Both the position numbers and the translations under genes were made by a program. From NCBI GenBank assembly GCA_963932465.1, contig OZ010799.1:160390761-160454760 (forward strand): 64,000 nucleotides of DNA, read 5' to 3'. Below the pieces are notes generated by a model that worked only from the letters and a program-made list of their open reading frames with translations, was not told where the DNA came from and did not search any database. This DNA comes from Maratus speciosus (Eukaryota > Arthropoda > Arachnida > Araneae > Salticidae). Below are positions 34,080 through 46,795 of this stretch, one piece after another (position 1 is the stretch's first letter; every line of letters starts with the position of its first letter).

Positions 34080-35700
34080 AAATGATATGTGAAATCAATG
34101 GCTCAGAAATTGCATTGAATATTGCAATGTTGGCTCAGAGATTGCATTGCCAAATTGCAATTGCTGAATATTGCAATGTTAGCCTATTTTTTCCGTGAAA
34201 TAAAGGACGTGAACAATTGTATACCGTTCAATTCCTTTTGTAATAACTAGGTCTTTAGAGGCTTTGAATTTAGTACCGTGATTTTATCTAAAAAAAATTA
34301 ACATTTGGAAAAGGAACACTCAATAGTTCACGATAACTTTCTGATATTATTTAAATTTTAGTATTTGGAGAATTAGGGTAATTAATAGTTGTAATTGGTT
34401 TATTGAAAATAATATGTGAAATTAATGGCTCACAATTGCACTGAATAGTGCAATGTTAGCCGAGTTTTTCCGTGAAAAAGGAAGTGATCAGTGGTATCAC
34501 TGTATACTGTTCACGTCGTTTGGAATTACTAGTTTTTTAAAGGCTTTGAATTCAGTACTGTGATTTCATCTAAAGAAATTAACACTTGCAATAGTCATAC
34601 TGAATAGTGGTATGATATCTTTATGATATTAAGTTAAATTTTAGCATTCAGGAATTAGAGCAATTAACTGGGGTCGTATGCTTAAGGGAATTTTTCAGGA
34701 CAAATATCAGTGGGTTTTTTTTTTTTTTTTTTTTTAAGAAAATAAATCTAGGTATAAGGCGCGAAAATTCGCTTTATTTAAGAAGAGATTTTCTATAAGA
34801 AAATACTGGTACCGAAGAATTTCCTGGTCATGAAATTTCAGGATACGTATGACCCCTGAATTAATAGTTGTAACTGGTTTATTGCAAAGATATGTGAAGT
34901 TAATGCCTCAGAAATCACATTGAATATCGCAATGTCAGCCGAGTTTCCCCGTAAAAAAAGGAAGTGATCAGTTGTATACTGTACACGTCTTTTTAGAATT
35001 ACTAGTTCTTTAGAGGCTTTGAATTAAGTACTGTAATTTTATCTAACGAAATTAACACTTGCAATGGTAACACTGAATAGTGTTTGATAACTTAAGTCAA
35101 ATTTCAGCATTCAGAGAATTAGAGGAATTAACATTTGTAATTGGTTTATTTATCTGTGTGTTTAAAAGAGTTTATTGTTTTCATGGCTATTACGTTAATA
35201 AAAGGACTTCTATTCCGTGAATAAAGGAAGTGGTAAGTATACCTTGTATACCGTTCACGACCTTTCGAATTACTAGTTCTTTAGAGGATATCAATTCAGT
35301 ACTGTGATTTCGTTTAAAGAAATTGACACTTGCAAGTAACACTGAATAGTGGTATGATAACTTCAGGATATTAAGTTAAATTTTATCATTAAGAAAATTA
35401 GAGCAATTAATAGTTGTAATTCATTTATGGAAAAGATATGTGAAATAAATGGCTCAGAAATCACATTGAATATTGCAATGTTGGCCGAGTTTTTCCGTGA
35501 AAAAAGAAGTGCTGCTTGTATACCGCTCACGTCCTTTTGAAATTACTAGTTTTTTAGAGGCTTTGAGTTCAGTACTGTGATTTTATCTAAAGAAATTAAC
35601 ACTTGAAATGGTAACACTAGATAGTCTTTGATAACTTTATGATATCAATTTAAATTTTAACATTAAAAAAATTAGAACAAGTAATAGTTGCAATTGGTGT
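34080..35700 (+). repeat. ~285-bp tandem array, five diverged units
   Basis: TTTTTCCGTGAAA recurs near 34,185, 34,465, 34,945, 35,205 and 35,495. It is accompanied by ATTACTAGTT.TTTAGAGG, CAGTACTGTGATTT, AAATTAACACTTG and GAGCAATTAATAGTTGTAAT. After allowing for the MITE in the second interval the spacing is about 270-295 bp. Another partial unit is at about 37,085-37,150. Non-coding. Confidence 0.7.
34664..34864. mobile_element. Small TTAA-flanked MITE inside the 285-bp array
   Basis: GGGGTCGTATGC at the left and the complement of ACGTATGACCCC at the right form the ends, with AATTAA on both sides. Neighbouring array units show the empty site GAGCAATTAATAGTTG. The target duplication could be TTAA or AATTAA. 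A T-run lies inside. About 190 bp. Confidence 0.65.
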
Positions 35701-35753
35701 ATATACATGTTTGTTATAAAATCGGGTATAAAAATCACTGTAAATCACCCAAA

Positions 35754-36286
35754 TTAACCTTTAAATGCCTGACTTTTCAAAAATGATTTAAAAAATGTTT
35801 TTTGCCTTTCTTTTTTCAAATAAATTATGGGTAACATACTTTTAAAAGTCATATTTTGTTTTAAGTATGATTTACGGCTAAAAAACTCTTTGTTACTAAT
35901 CGGCAATACTGGTGTTTAATTGAAAAAACAATTTTCCTTGATAAAATTTTATAATATTAAACACACAAAAAATTTGAGAACTATGATAAGAAATAAATTT
36001 TACTTGCTCACTTCAGAACAAAATAGGGTATTTCACAAGCTTTCAAACAAAACAAAAAGAACATGTATCAACAACTGAAAAAAAAATCTATTTTTATTCA
36101 TAAACAACACAAGTGTTGCCATCTAAATATTAAAAATCGATTTAATAATATTTTCAGAATGTATTTTATCGGAAATATTAGGCATTATAGCTGCAATATT
36201 AATGGTATTTTCTAATGGAATTTTTAATGGTATTTATAAGCACAAATTGGGTATGTTGCCGAAAGGCAACAGCCGGCATTTAAGGG
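35754..36286 (-). mobile_element. TTAA-type piggyBac-like MITE (family P2, copy 1)
   Basis: It begins TTAA-CCTTTAAATGCCTGA and ends GCCGGCATTTAAGGG. The interior is the reverse complement of 61,910-62,414, sharing GTATGATTTACGGCTAAAAA, AAAAATCGATTTAATAATAT and GGGTATGTTGCC. The right TTAA has decayed or been lost where the next palindrome begins. Confidence 0.65.
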
Positions 36287-36287
36287 T

Positions 36288-37083
36288 ACGCTAATACTTG
36301 CTAAAACTAATAAAAATATATATATATTTAAAAGGCATATGAATACTTTTACTCAAATATGCATATGTTTCATAGTTCAGACTGCGACATTCCCAAGATT
36401 GCCGTTGATACAAATATTTTCGCAAAAATTAAAAAAAATAAACAAGAAATTAGTAAATAAAATCACGAGACCACATGTATATTGAAATATAAGTGCAAAC
36501 ATAAAATGGAATAAAAATAGAAATATAAATGTATATTTGAGAAAGTGAATTAATTTATACTATTGTTTCTTATTCTGAAGGGCATATCTTTCCAAATTTT
36601 AGTTAACTCAATGGAGGCTGAATCATTGCGAAAATCGTCACTACGTCAAAAAAATCTCTTTTGATTCCTGAATAATGGATGGCAAATAAAATCTTGATGG
36701 ATAAATAATTTCACTGTTTTTAAAATCAATCTCTAAAGTTTCTTTCCTATATAATCTGGCAATGATTCAGCCTCCATTGAGTTCCATAAAATTTTGAAAG
36801 AGATGCTCTGCAGAATAAGAAATAATGGTGCAAATAAATTTACGTTCATAAATAACCATTCTTATTTTTATTCTATTTTATATTTGCATTCGTACATTAT
36901 GCATGTGGTCCCGTGATTTTATTTACCAATATATGTATTTTTTTAATTTTTGCGAAAATATTTACATCAACAAAGATTTTGAGAATGCCGCCGTCTGAGC
37001 GATGAAACATATGTCAATCTGAATAAAGACATTTATATGGCTTTTAAATGTATTTTTTATCAATTTTAGCAAGTATTAGATTA
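36288..37083. mobile_element. ~800-bp foldback palindrome
   Basis: Outer ends CTAATACTTGCTAAAA and its complement (TTTTAGCAAGTATTAG) define the element. Arms about 36,288-36,640 and 36,765-37,083 also share mirrored AATGGAGGCTGAATCATTG and TTTTTGCGAAAATATTT. It separates the 285-bp array from a further unit at 37,085. No coding content. Confidence 0.7.
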
Positions 37084-37299
37084 ATTTACCAGTGTGTTTT
37101 TAAGAATTTATTATTTTCGTGGGTATTACGTTAATAAGTGGGGCTTGTATAATGCCCTTGCTTCTCGTATTAATAAAATTAGATTGCATAAATTGTTTAA
37201 ATCTGAACTTTCATCATGTAATAAATGTTTTAACGGAAAATCAACAGAAAAAAAAGTTACTTTGGTGGATTTCTTTAAATAAATAATTTAAAAAACCTT

Positions 37300-37690
37300 T
37301 AAATCTAAAAGTTTTTGTGAACTACCCAGCAAAATACCTACGCATATAAAATAAACAATTACATATAGAACTATTTTATCAATATCAAAATTCCTTACTA
37401 TTCAAAAGCACCCAAATCCCTTTTACAACATTTTAAATAAAAATCTATGAATGGGAAGTATTTGATACATTTACACTTTGCCATCGTTTTACATTATTCA
37501 ACAGGTAACACAAGACTCCTTACAAAGAATCGAAGTAATCTCTTCTCGCGGCATGAAAAGAGAAGTTATCCTGCTTTATGAGAATTTTATTCATGATATT
37601 TAATCCTTTTTAGAGTAAGATTCTTTATGTCATCTTTTTAAAACTTTCAACATAGTTGAAACGTGTTTATGATTTCGGTTTGTCTGTCAG
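37300..37690 (+). repeat. ~0.85-kb unit, copy 13 (partial)
   Basis: It carries AAATCCCTTTTACAACATTT, AATCTATGAATGGGAAGTA, TTTACATTATTCAACAGG, CTTACAAAGAATCGAAG and CATGAAAAGAGAAGTTATCC in unit order, flanked on the right by a pogo-like element. Confidence 0.55.
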
Positions 37691-37757
37691 CGCTCTAACT
37701 CACGTACAACATACTCGGATAGCCCTGTTATTGATATAGTAATATAATTACACGTTA

Positions 37758-38281
37758 CAGTGATATAATTACTTACATCAGCAATTCGTTCCAAGACTAG
37801 CGACGTAAATCGAGGTACATTTAGATAAGCAAAAAAGGATAAGGAATAAAAATTCACCAAAATTTAATGAAGATATTCTATCGTATTTAGGTATTATGTT
37901 ACTGACATTTAACAAGCAAAAAAATACGTTTGCAATACAAGAATTTGGAATAAATCAATAAATTGTTAACTTACAATTTATTGTTCTTCTAGCCGCCCCC
38001 GCCTTTGAGGATGGGGGGAAAAAAGTTGCAATGCAGTTTGAAGCGACAAATTTCCTCTTTTTTACTTTTAGAAGCTCCTTGTAACAGTAGAGTGCTTTTT
38101 CTAGTGACTTTTTTATTTTTTTGTCACTATCACTTGACTGTCGCCAGAAAATTTCCCTGCATAGAACCAAAAAGCTTTCAAAAAAGTCCAAAGTGCGTCT
38201 TAAAAAAACTTTCTTTTCCAGGTCAGGCGACGTAAATGCGGGATGACGTAAGTCAAGGGAACGTAAGTCGGATTACTACTG
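37758..38281. mobile_element. TA-flanked pogo-like element
   Basis: The left end CAGTGATATAATTACTTAC next to TA pairs with the right end GTAAGTCGGATTACTACTG next to TA. A 78-codon minus-strand frame (37,955-38,191; REIFWRQSSDSDKKI, KKSLEKALYCYKELL) is longer than its neighbours, but I cannot assign it. The overlapping plus-strand frame argues for caution. Confidence 0.55.
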
Positions 38282-38329
38282 TACATCATTGTCGTTCACC
38301 ATGGAATGTTCGGTATTGAAAATGAAGTG

Positions 38330-38850
38330 TGTACAATTCATAGTTCAATTACAAAGTCACTTAAAAATATTCCATCACATAGTGATCTGTGAGGAAAAAA
38401 CTTTTGAGGTGTACATTACAGTCTTACAGTATTTTAAACATAATGAAATTTATAGAGATTATTGAGGTGCACTAAAAGAGGATTACTATAGAATATGCTA
38501 TGTGTAGAACTTACAGTACGCGTAGACGGGAACTCAAAATTATCCCGTTATAATTTGAACTATGAAGAAGAATCGTTTGTGGCGTATTTAAATGATGTTA
38601 TTCTATTACAAGCTAACGAAATTAATATACAATTCTGTGGTGCACTAATACATGCTATCTGTAGAATATTGGGGGGGGGGGGGAGAGAGCGAGCAAAGCA
38701 TTTATCATTCATTTAAAAAGTCACATAAAAGAGTTTTGTTATATTTCGGTCTAAGAGGAAAACTGTTCGCAGCGTATTTCGATGATGTGTCACTATTTCA
38801 AACATGATAAAATTTATGCAAACTTACTGTGCTAAATGTTATAAAGTAAA
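38330..38850 (+). repeat. Degenerate ~170-bp tandem units
   Basis: TTAAACATAATGAAATTTAT, GTAGAA and CATTTAAAAAGTCACATAAAAG recur with drift. Related pieces lie at 7,870-8,250 and 39,420-39,600. A 12-G run near 38,672 is inside. The 73-codon frame at 38,495 is not conserved. Confidence 0.4.
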
Positions 38851-39944
38851 ACACTTTATATTTATGACCTTAAGGAAATTCAAAACTCGTTTGGAAAAGT
38901 ATACTTCAGATATTAAATTCAATAGAGCTAAAACTGTACTTTCAAGATTAAAATAAGGCGAAACAGTCAAAATACATTTTGATCAAGCTAAACTAATTAA
39001 ACGTAAATCTATTTCGAATCAATAATTTTTGAATCTACAATATACACTATGGTATAGTCTCTTAGGAATAGTTCAAAACGAGATATGATTATCGTATACC
39101 GCTCCCCCCCCCCATCTGTTTTATTTTGTTTCTTCCATTTTCCAACAGTTAAACGATATATTTCACTGATTTTATGATTGTGTATTTGTGTTTGTCTGCA
39201 ACCCTGATGATGTGTTTGTACTCGGTTTATATGAAAATATAGTTTGATATATAGAGTTTATCTTTTAAGCACCTTGAGTAAAGTTTTTATAAAATTATAT
39301 ATGTGTTTTTAGAACATTTATATAATTTTTAGTTATTTGTTCGTATTATAAGGTAAATCTGGATTCTATGAGTGTATTTTTTTTATCATATCTCAAGTTT
39401 TTTACAACTTAGTATGGTTTACTTCCAGTTGCTTATTGTAGAATATGATGCGCACTGTATTTATCGTTCATTTACAGGAACACATAAAAGATTTCGGATA
39501 CAATACTGTATCTGAAGTGTTGTCTATTAGGGATGATTGTTAAAAGTGGTTTCTTAGTTTTGGTATGTTATTTTAAGTTTAACTAAAGTTTTGCTTACAA
39601 CGTTGTGTGCACAAATTCCATCGACCATATACAGGTTTACACACAATAATTCTTAAGGGCTGATCACTCATCTTCCGATTTCCCCTCACTAATGTAAAGT
39701 CTATGGGCATTTGATGCATTCGTATATTTAAAATATCTCCTCGGGAAATTAATATTTTTAACTTGTATTTTTTGTGTATACTTCCTAAAAGAGGTCTCTT
39801 GTTTTCTTAGTTCTCAAAATATTTCTAAAGTACAGACTTAACTTTATAGGAACTGTTAAAATCTTACTCACAGTTCGCCAGCTTTTAACACATAAAATAT
39901 TAAATTCAGCATAGATTTTAGAAATATTTTGAAAACTAAGAAAA
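38851..39944. other. No gene seen
   Basis: AT-rich; it contains a C tract near 39,104 and another piece of the ~170-bp family near 39,420-39,600. No supported coding region. Confidence 0.35.
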
Positions 39945-40512
39945 ACAAGTTGGAAATTGCTCGTCAAACGTGGCAAATGAGGTGCGTTCGTACTATAACT
40001 AGTTTTATAATTATTTTTTACACCCCATATTGTACTGAATGTATAATTTTTTGCGCTTCATAAAGTGCATAGTCTGTAGCATTATTAAAATGCACTTGCA
40101 ATAGCTTTTTTCCCATTCCCCGTAATGTAACGGAACACTTTTGACTGTCCCTGTAATTAAACTATACATTCGATTTTCCTAAAATTGGAAATGGCTCGAC
40201 AAAACTTTGCAACAATTGTATATTTAAAATTTCAGACCATTCGGAAGGCTGTAACATCATTGAAATGCACTTGCAATATTTTTTCCCATTGGCCGTAATG
40301 TAAAGAAAAACTTTTGACTGTCCCTGTAATTAAACTATACATCTGATTTTCAAAAAATTTCAAATGGCTCGACAAAATTTTGCAACAATCATATATTTAA
40401 AATTTCAGACCATTCGGTTGGGTAGTTTTTGCTCTGTTATATGTGGACAGACAGACAGACGGACGGACTGAACAACGACTATAGGATATAGCTACGAACG
40501 CACCTAAAAAGA
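39945..40512 (+). mobile_element. Repeat family B, copy 3 (short-TIR MITE)
   Basis: It opens AACAAGTTGGAAATT and AGGTGCGTTCGTACTATA (39,980) and closes ACGAACGCACCT (to 40,505), an inverted repeat. The interior holds two tandem copies of the CCGTAATGTAA...TGTCCCTGTAATT...CGACAAAATTTTGCAACAAT module, where copy 2 at 19.7 kb has one. A (GACA)n tract precedes the right end. Confidence 0.65.
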
Positions 40513-42442
40513 GATATCCTTTAAGAAGAGAACACAGAAAAAAGATTTTAAAAATATGAATTTCCCGAGAAGATATTTTAAATATACGGATGCATGAAAA
40601 GTCCATTACGGAGGAGAATTCCGAAGCTGAGTGACCAGCCCTCTTAAGCCATTACTGAGAATGAGAGTGTATTGCTTAAAGGTGTTTTTTATTTAATTTG
40701 AGTTATCTATTTTGAAGCCCAACTACATTTTGTATACTAAGAGATGCTTGTAGCATATAAATAAAATTATATACCAGTCTATGCGAAAAAACTGGATGCA
40801 AACAATCTGAATTAAAAAAAAAAAGTAGCGTACACTGACCGTGAATGTTACGGACACGAGAATTAAGGGGGTTAAAAAGTAATGAAATCGAGTAAGTGGT
40901 TCATGAGTTATATAATCACGAATTATAGAAGTTTAAAAAAGATAAATTAGACAAAATTTCAAAGTTTTTAAAAAAGTAAAGTAATTTTTATAGGAAGGCA
41001 CATTGCTGTAAAAATTTCATTAAAATATGCCTAAAAATACAGAAAACAAAATTTTGACCCCGGACTTCTTAAAAATAAATAAAAGACGGAAGGAATTATA
41101 TATATATATATATAGGTTTGGTTCTTTTTTAAAAATTAAGAATATATCTGGATTTATGATATGCAAACTGGCTTTAAAATTCTCCCTACTTAATTTCAAT
41201 AATCTCAGACAGATGGCAGCACTAATTATATTTATGCTTAAATATTATTTTAAACTAGTTTATAACTTGAAGAATCATCAGTAGAGTGCAGCATTATAAA
41301 ATTACTCATTTTTTTGTGTTGCCTACTTATATAATAAATGTCATTCCTACCACTCAAATTAATTACTGTATTTCTTCAGTCCTATTTTGTAATAGATTTA
41401 CTCTGGGACCTTTTAATTAGCATATAAATTAATTTATAATGTTCGCCTTAATTACGATAATAATTTATAATTATTATATTTATATTATTAATAATATTAT
41501 TTACTTGGTGTGATGATTTTGAATTATCAGAGTTTGCTTTTAACTGTAACCCGTTAAAACAGCGGAGTTTTTGCTGTGAATGTTGGTAAGCATGGTTAAG
41601 ATTCAATATGGTATTTTAAAATATTGTATGATTCTATTGCTGAGTAAGTTTTTAACTCATGTTTCATTTTTATTTCTATTGTGCATGACATTGCTCTGTC
41701 CGGGTCTTACATATTGATTAATTATTTATTTATTTCATTTTTTCATGGTGTGGTTAATTGGGCAATGGAAGAAATAAACATTTTAGCTGTAGCTTATTAT
41801 TTCTTCTTCAGAAATTAACCACTTATGACTAATGATTTCGTAATATTGCCCTTAAAAACTAGTTACGAATCATTAGTTCCAATTTTATTCATAATTGCTC
41901 TCTCATTTTAAGTACATTTTGCAGTTTTCTTTTTGAATTAATGAATTTTCAATTATGAGATCATTCATTTCACGCAAAGGATTTGTTGATGCTGACAATG
42001 ATTCATTGCTTCAGGTCTTTTTGCATTGGTTAAATTGATTTATTTACAATTAGTTTTAGAAAATGTTTCAAATATTTAGGATTTCTTTCATATTTACTTA
42101 TATGAATATATTTACTTGTTCTTTTTATATTTAAATTTATATTTTTATAATTTATATTTTAATTTATATTTCTTATACATTTACTTGTTCTTTTTATGAA
42201 TTCGACATCCCGTTGTTTTTCATTTCGCCAAATTTGAATGTTTTAATTTATAATACTTCATATATTGGTGATAAGGATATAAGTTTATTTTAAAAAATCC
42301 TTAATGAGTAGTTAAATCAATAGTTGATCCAGCTTTATTACGCATAATGTCAGTGTTATGTATTGATACTCACTTTATTAATTTTTATTAAAAAAGAAAA
42401 GGAAAGGGAAAAAAGATGATAGATTGTAATATTTAATAATGG

Positions 42443-42444
<2 letters not shown>
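40513..42444. other. No gene or clear repeat seen
   Basis: AT-rich sequence with small microsatellites, including (TA)n at 41,099-41,114. The longest frame is 85 codons (41,027-41,284) with no domain. The interval ends in a (TA)17 tract, 42,445-42,478. Confidence 0.35.
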
Positions 42445-42478
<34 letters not shown>

Positions 42479-42482
<4 letters not shown>

Positions 42483-44120
42483 GAGACTAGGGAGGGTTGA
42501 CCCACTTTTTACAAAAGTATTTTTAATTTTTTAAATATTGATTGTAGAATAAAGTCTTATATATCATTTTATTCGTTATACAATCAGTTGTCAAAATAAA
42601 ATTGCTACATAAGTGTAATATGTAAGAAATTTGAAAAATGATCGATTTTAACCATGAGCAAATAATGGGTCAAGGCTCCCCACATATGGGAGGGTTGACC
42701 CACTATATGGGAGGCTTGACCCACTTTGTTTTATATTGATATATTGGTGAAGAGAAATAAAGTCTGTTTAAAAAAAGGCAATAAAACGTTATGCTACATG
42801 CTTTAGTTATTATTAAAAACATTTTTGAAAATATGATGCTTAAACAAACCCGCTTTGACGCAATTGCACATCGGAGGAGAAAAATTTTGTTTTAAGCAGA
42901 ATTTCATCTGAGCAGGTATAATTGTACAGCAGGGAAAATAAAATTTTAACATTTCAGACAGTATTTCTTTAGAGACAGGTTCCGTTTTCATGGATTATTA
43001 AGCCCCGAATTTATAGCCTCTGTCCCGCTCTTTTTTGTCTCCTTTTCCTACTTTTTGTGACACTCGACATGACAACTCTAATTGTCACATAGTTTGGCTT
43101 CATCTCACTGTATTCATGCTGGTAAAATTTGTCTACATACCTTCCAAAAGTTTTTCGATCAATTCTATGTTCTTTTACCGCCGTATGTGTAATTAACTGA
43201 TCATTATCTTCTTTATCCCTTTCAGTGGCAAAGCACTTTCAGTACTAAAATGTTGAAATAAATGACTGCCACCGCCATTTACGAAGACATTTATTTAGAA
43301 ATAAGAAAAGGGGTATATTTCAGATACATATTAAATGGAAAAAAATTTAGCAAATTTCTGGTGCCAATGTGGTGGTTGGGAATTAAAATTAAGTAGTTTC
43401 AGAAGCATGCCACTGCCCCTGAAAATGTCAAGACTGCTGTTTTCATATTTTCTAGTCTTTTACACTGTTTCTATTTACCTACTTAAGTAATATTTAAATG
43501 GAAAAAGTTCCTATCAACTTTCCCATTTATATCTCATTAAATGCTTTCTTGCAGTGGATACTGTAGCGATTTTTCACAGCTTTCTTTAATCTAAACATTT
43601 TCTTTTCAATCACCCTAGTTTACCGTGACTTTGCAGAATAAATTTTTATATATTTTTTATATATAACCATTAATCTTTCATTATGCGTAGTGTATAATAA
43701 AAAGATTTCATCTGGTCAACCCTCCCTCACGTTGACTGGGTCAAGCCTCCCCACCTAGCCTTTTTTTAAAGAATAGCACATTGTTATGTTAAGCCTAAGT
43801 TACTGTACAATCTTTATGCCTGGAATGAAAGCTCGATATTTCTGCATTACTTAAAACCTACTTACTTAAATTTCTATGATATATTTTATCTGAAAAAAGC
43901 TTACAAAATAATTCTATAAAACACAACTTTTAGGTTAAAAACTCTCACAAGTGATTTTTTCCACACCTATTTTGATTATCTGTATGAAACAAAGACTGTT
44001 GTTTGAGCATTCCGGTGGCTTTTGTTGACACCTAATGATAAAACTCTGAAATTCTTTTAAATATGAAAACTGATGGGTGGGTCAAGCCTCCCGTATGGTC
44101 AACCGTCCTTAGTCTCCCCT
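42479..44120 (-). mobile_element. TIR transposon relic with GGGGAGACTA ends
   Basis: AGGGGAGACTAGGGAGG and the complement of AGTCTCCCCT flank the element, with TATA outside both ends in a TA microsatellite. Subterminal motifs GGGTTGACCCA and GGCTTGACCCA occur many times near both ends, probably binding-site repeats. A minus-strand frame (43,011-43,238) resembles a helix-turn-helix domain. 1.64 kb, so internally deleted. Confidence 0.65.
43011..43238 (-). pseudogene. Possible transposase DNA-binding fragment
   Basis: On the minus strand a 75-codon stop-free frame without an early ATG reads LITHTAVKEHRIDRKTFGRY then VDKFYQHEYSEMKPNYV, ending QKRAGQRL. The I-D-R-K-T-F-G-R-Y-V block looks like the second half of a psq/pogo-type helix-turn-helix, where I.R.TL.RYV is usual. 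No catalytic region is seen. This is a motif-based guess. Confidence 0.4.
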
Positions 44121-44159
44121 ATATGTGTATATATATATATACACAATTAGACGGAAAAT

Positions 44160-44900
44160 TGGACGAAAATTCAAATTTAGTCTATTTTTGTATATTTATT
44201 TAACTATAATAGAAAACAAACATTTTAAATGAAAAGGACTTTGCCAAAACACACAACAAACCCCTCACACATATTTTAGAAAACAAATTACCATAGAGAA
44301 AAAATTCGTTTTATTCAATACCGAAATTCACTGCTATTCAACACCTCTTGAATCCCTTTTACATCTTCCTTTTACAACATTTTAAGTGAAAATCAATAAA
44401 TGGTATAAATTAATGCATTCAAATGTGGCCATTGCTTTACATTATTCAAAAGATAACAATACCACTTGCAGCGAATCGATGTAAATCTCTTTAAGCTGCG
44501 TGAAAGGGCATTTATCCTGCTTTACGAGTATTTTATTTAAGATTTTTATCTTTTATCGGTAACGGATTTTCCCTCTTTATTTTTTGGCTAACTTGTCTAA
44601 ATGATTCTAATTTAGGATTAATGTAAAAAACAAAATTGTTTTTTCTGTAATAAAAAAGACCTTTTAAAAGGAAAACTATTCAAGATTAAATACATATTTA
44701 ATAAATAGACGTATAATTTATCACATTTTAAATTAAAATTATATCAGCATATTTAATATTTTATAATATTTTTATAGGAATAAAATTTTGCAGAAGTAAA
44801 ATTAACTTCAATGTTGAATGTAATAACTTATTTTATCCCAAACTCTGATTATTCTAAGAATGATTCAAAAAGAGAATTTTTAGAAGATAGTCGAATCTGG
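44160..44900 (+). repeat. ~0.85-kb unit, copy 14
   Basis: One of the most complete copies: ACACAACAAACCCCTCACAC, TCAACACCTCTTGAATCCC, TTTACAACATTTTAAGTG, ATGCATTCAAATGTGGCC, GCTGCGTGAAAGGGC, TTTATCCTGCTTTACGAG, GATTATTCTAAGAATGATTC. It is cut at 44,901 by a TTAA element. Confidence 0.65.
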
Positions 44901-44951
44901 TTAAGGGGTCAGGAGTCTTACTTTTTACCTGGCGGTGCAATTTAGCAACAT

Positions 44952-45439
44952 AGCCCAGTGGTAGGGGAGGAAAAAAAGGCCAAATTCGGAATTAATTAGG
45001 GTAAAGTTGGAAATTGTTTTAATCCATTTAGTTTAGGTCTAGAATGAATATGCTATGTTTTCTCCTTCGTACTAGGTGAGCGTTAGGAAATATGTATAGA
45101 TTTATAGTCAAAAAACATGTTTTTTTTGCATACCATAACAATATCTCAAAAGAGCTAACTCTGTCAAAAACATTGTCAGTACAAATGTTGTAGAGCTTAA
45201 AATTCTGAGTAAAACGGATACCTACACTTAATATATATATTTTTTTTAACATTAAGGTCACAATTCTACTTTAAAGTTTTAGACCTATGCTCAGGGGGTT
45301 GAACTCAGAATTAATTTGAAGAAAACTGGAAATTGTTTTAATCCCTTCAGTTTAGGTCTAAAATGAACGTACTATGTTTTCTTCCCCGTACTTGGGTGAA
45401 TGTTAGAAAATATGTACATATTTATTTTCGAAAAATCAC

Positions 45440-45484
<45 letters not shown>

Positions 45485-46207
45485 TAATTACTTTAACAAT
45501 ATGTCAACACAGCTAACTTTATAAAAAATATTGTCAATACAAATGTTGTAGAGATTAAAATTCTGAATAAAATGAGTACCATTATTAATATTTTTGTTCA
45601 ACATTAAGGTCGCAATTCCATTTAAAAAATTTTCAAATCAAAAGCTTTAAGCGAGGAGCGATGAAGTTAACTTAACAATATCTCAAAATTGCGGTCTTAA
45701 TATTGAACAAAAATATTAAGTGCAGGTACTCATTTTATTCAGAATTCTAGGATCTACAACTTTTGTATTGACAATGTTTTTGATAGAATTAGCTGTTTTG
45801 AGATATTGTTAATTAACTTGGTCTCTCCTGGCTTCAAGCTCTTGATAAGCGAATTAGGCAAAATTTTGAAATAGAATTGCTGAGCACGGTTCTAAAACTT
45901 TAAAGTAGAATTGTGACCTTAATGTTCAACAAAACTATTAAGTGTAGGTACTCATTTTACTCAGAATTTTAAGCTCTACAACATTTTTATTGACAAGGTT
46001 TTTGACAGAGTTAGCTCTTTTGAGATATTGTTATGGTATGCAAAAAAACATGTTTTTTGACTATAAATCTATACATATTTCCTAACGCTCACCTAGTACG
46101 AGGGGGGAAAACATAACATATTCATTCTAGACCTAAACAGAAGGGATTAAAACAATTTCCAGCTTTCCCCTAATTCATTCCGAATTCAATTCCCTAACCA
46201 CTGGGAT
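44952..46207. mobile_element. Foldback element with repeated arms (nested)
   Basis: Ends AGCCCAGTGGTAGGG and CCCTAACCACTGGGAT are inverted and flanked by AACAT on both sides (44,947-44,951 and 46,208-46,212), a 5-bp target duplication. Each arm holds two diverged copies of one module (TAGGTCTAGAATGAATATG ... CAATATCTCAAAAGAGCTAA ... AACATTAAGGTCACAATTC), giving order A-A'-inverted A'-inverted A. The centre is near 45,645. A 43-T run (45,441-45,483) interrupts the second module. Confidence 0.75.
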
Positions 46208-46795
46208 AACATGTCACATTTAAATTTTTTTTTCTCAGTCTCTATAAAACATAAATGCATAATATTTTCAATATAGACAGCCTATTTAAAATATATTTTT
46301 AATATTCTATATTGAAATTTTATTTATTTATTTTTAATTTTGTTAAAAAAAATTAAATTGTTTTTTGACTTGCATGCACTGCGCGCAAGACTGTAGCAAA
46401 ACTATTGGTTCAAGAACACCCCAAAATACTGATAATGATGTAAAACTAATGTATCTTGAACGTATACTTCATTTTTAAGCAATTTGTTTATTCATTTTAT
46501 TTGAAATTTAAATTTAAATTATAAAATTTTGAAAAAAATCATTCTTACATTGAAAAATTTCCAAATTTAAATAATGAATGCAATTGTAATGCTAAATTTG
46601 AAGTATAAGTTATTCTTTACCTTAAATTGAAGATATTTTGCAAGTTTCATGCAAATTGCTTTATTAGTTTGTGAAAAAATGTTGCGCACAGTGCATGCAG
46701 GTCAAAAAACAATTTTATTATTTTTTTTAATTAAAATTAAGCGTAAAAAAATCAATATAGAATATTTAAAAAATATATTATAAATAGAAGATATA

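Noticed and set aside
37955..38191. 78-codon minus-strand frame in the pogo-like element (SSDSDKKIKKSLEKAL)
   Set aside because: It looks less random than its neighbours and could be a transposase scrap, but I know no matching motif and a plus-strand frame of similar length overlaps it. Not called as a gene.
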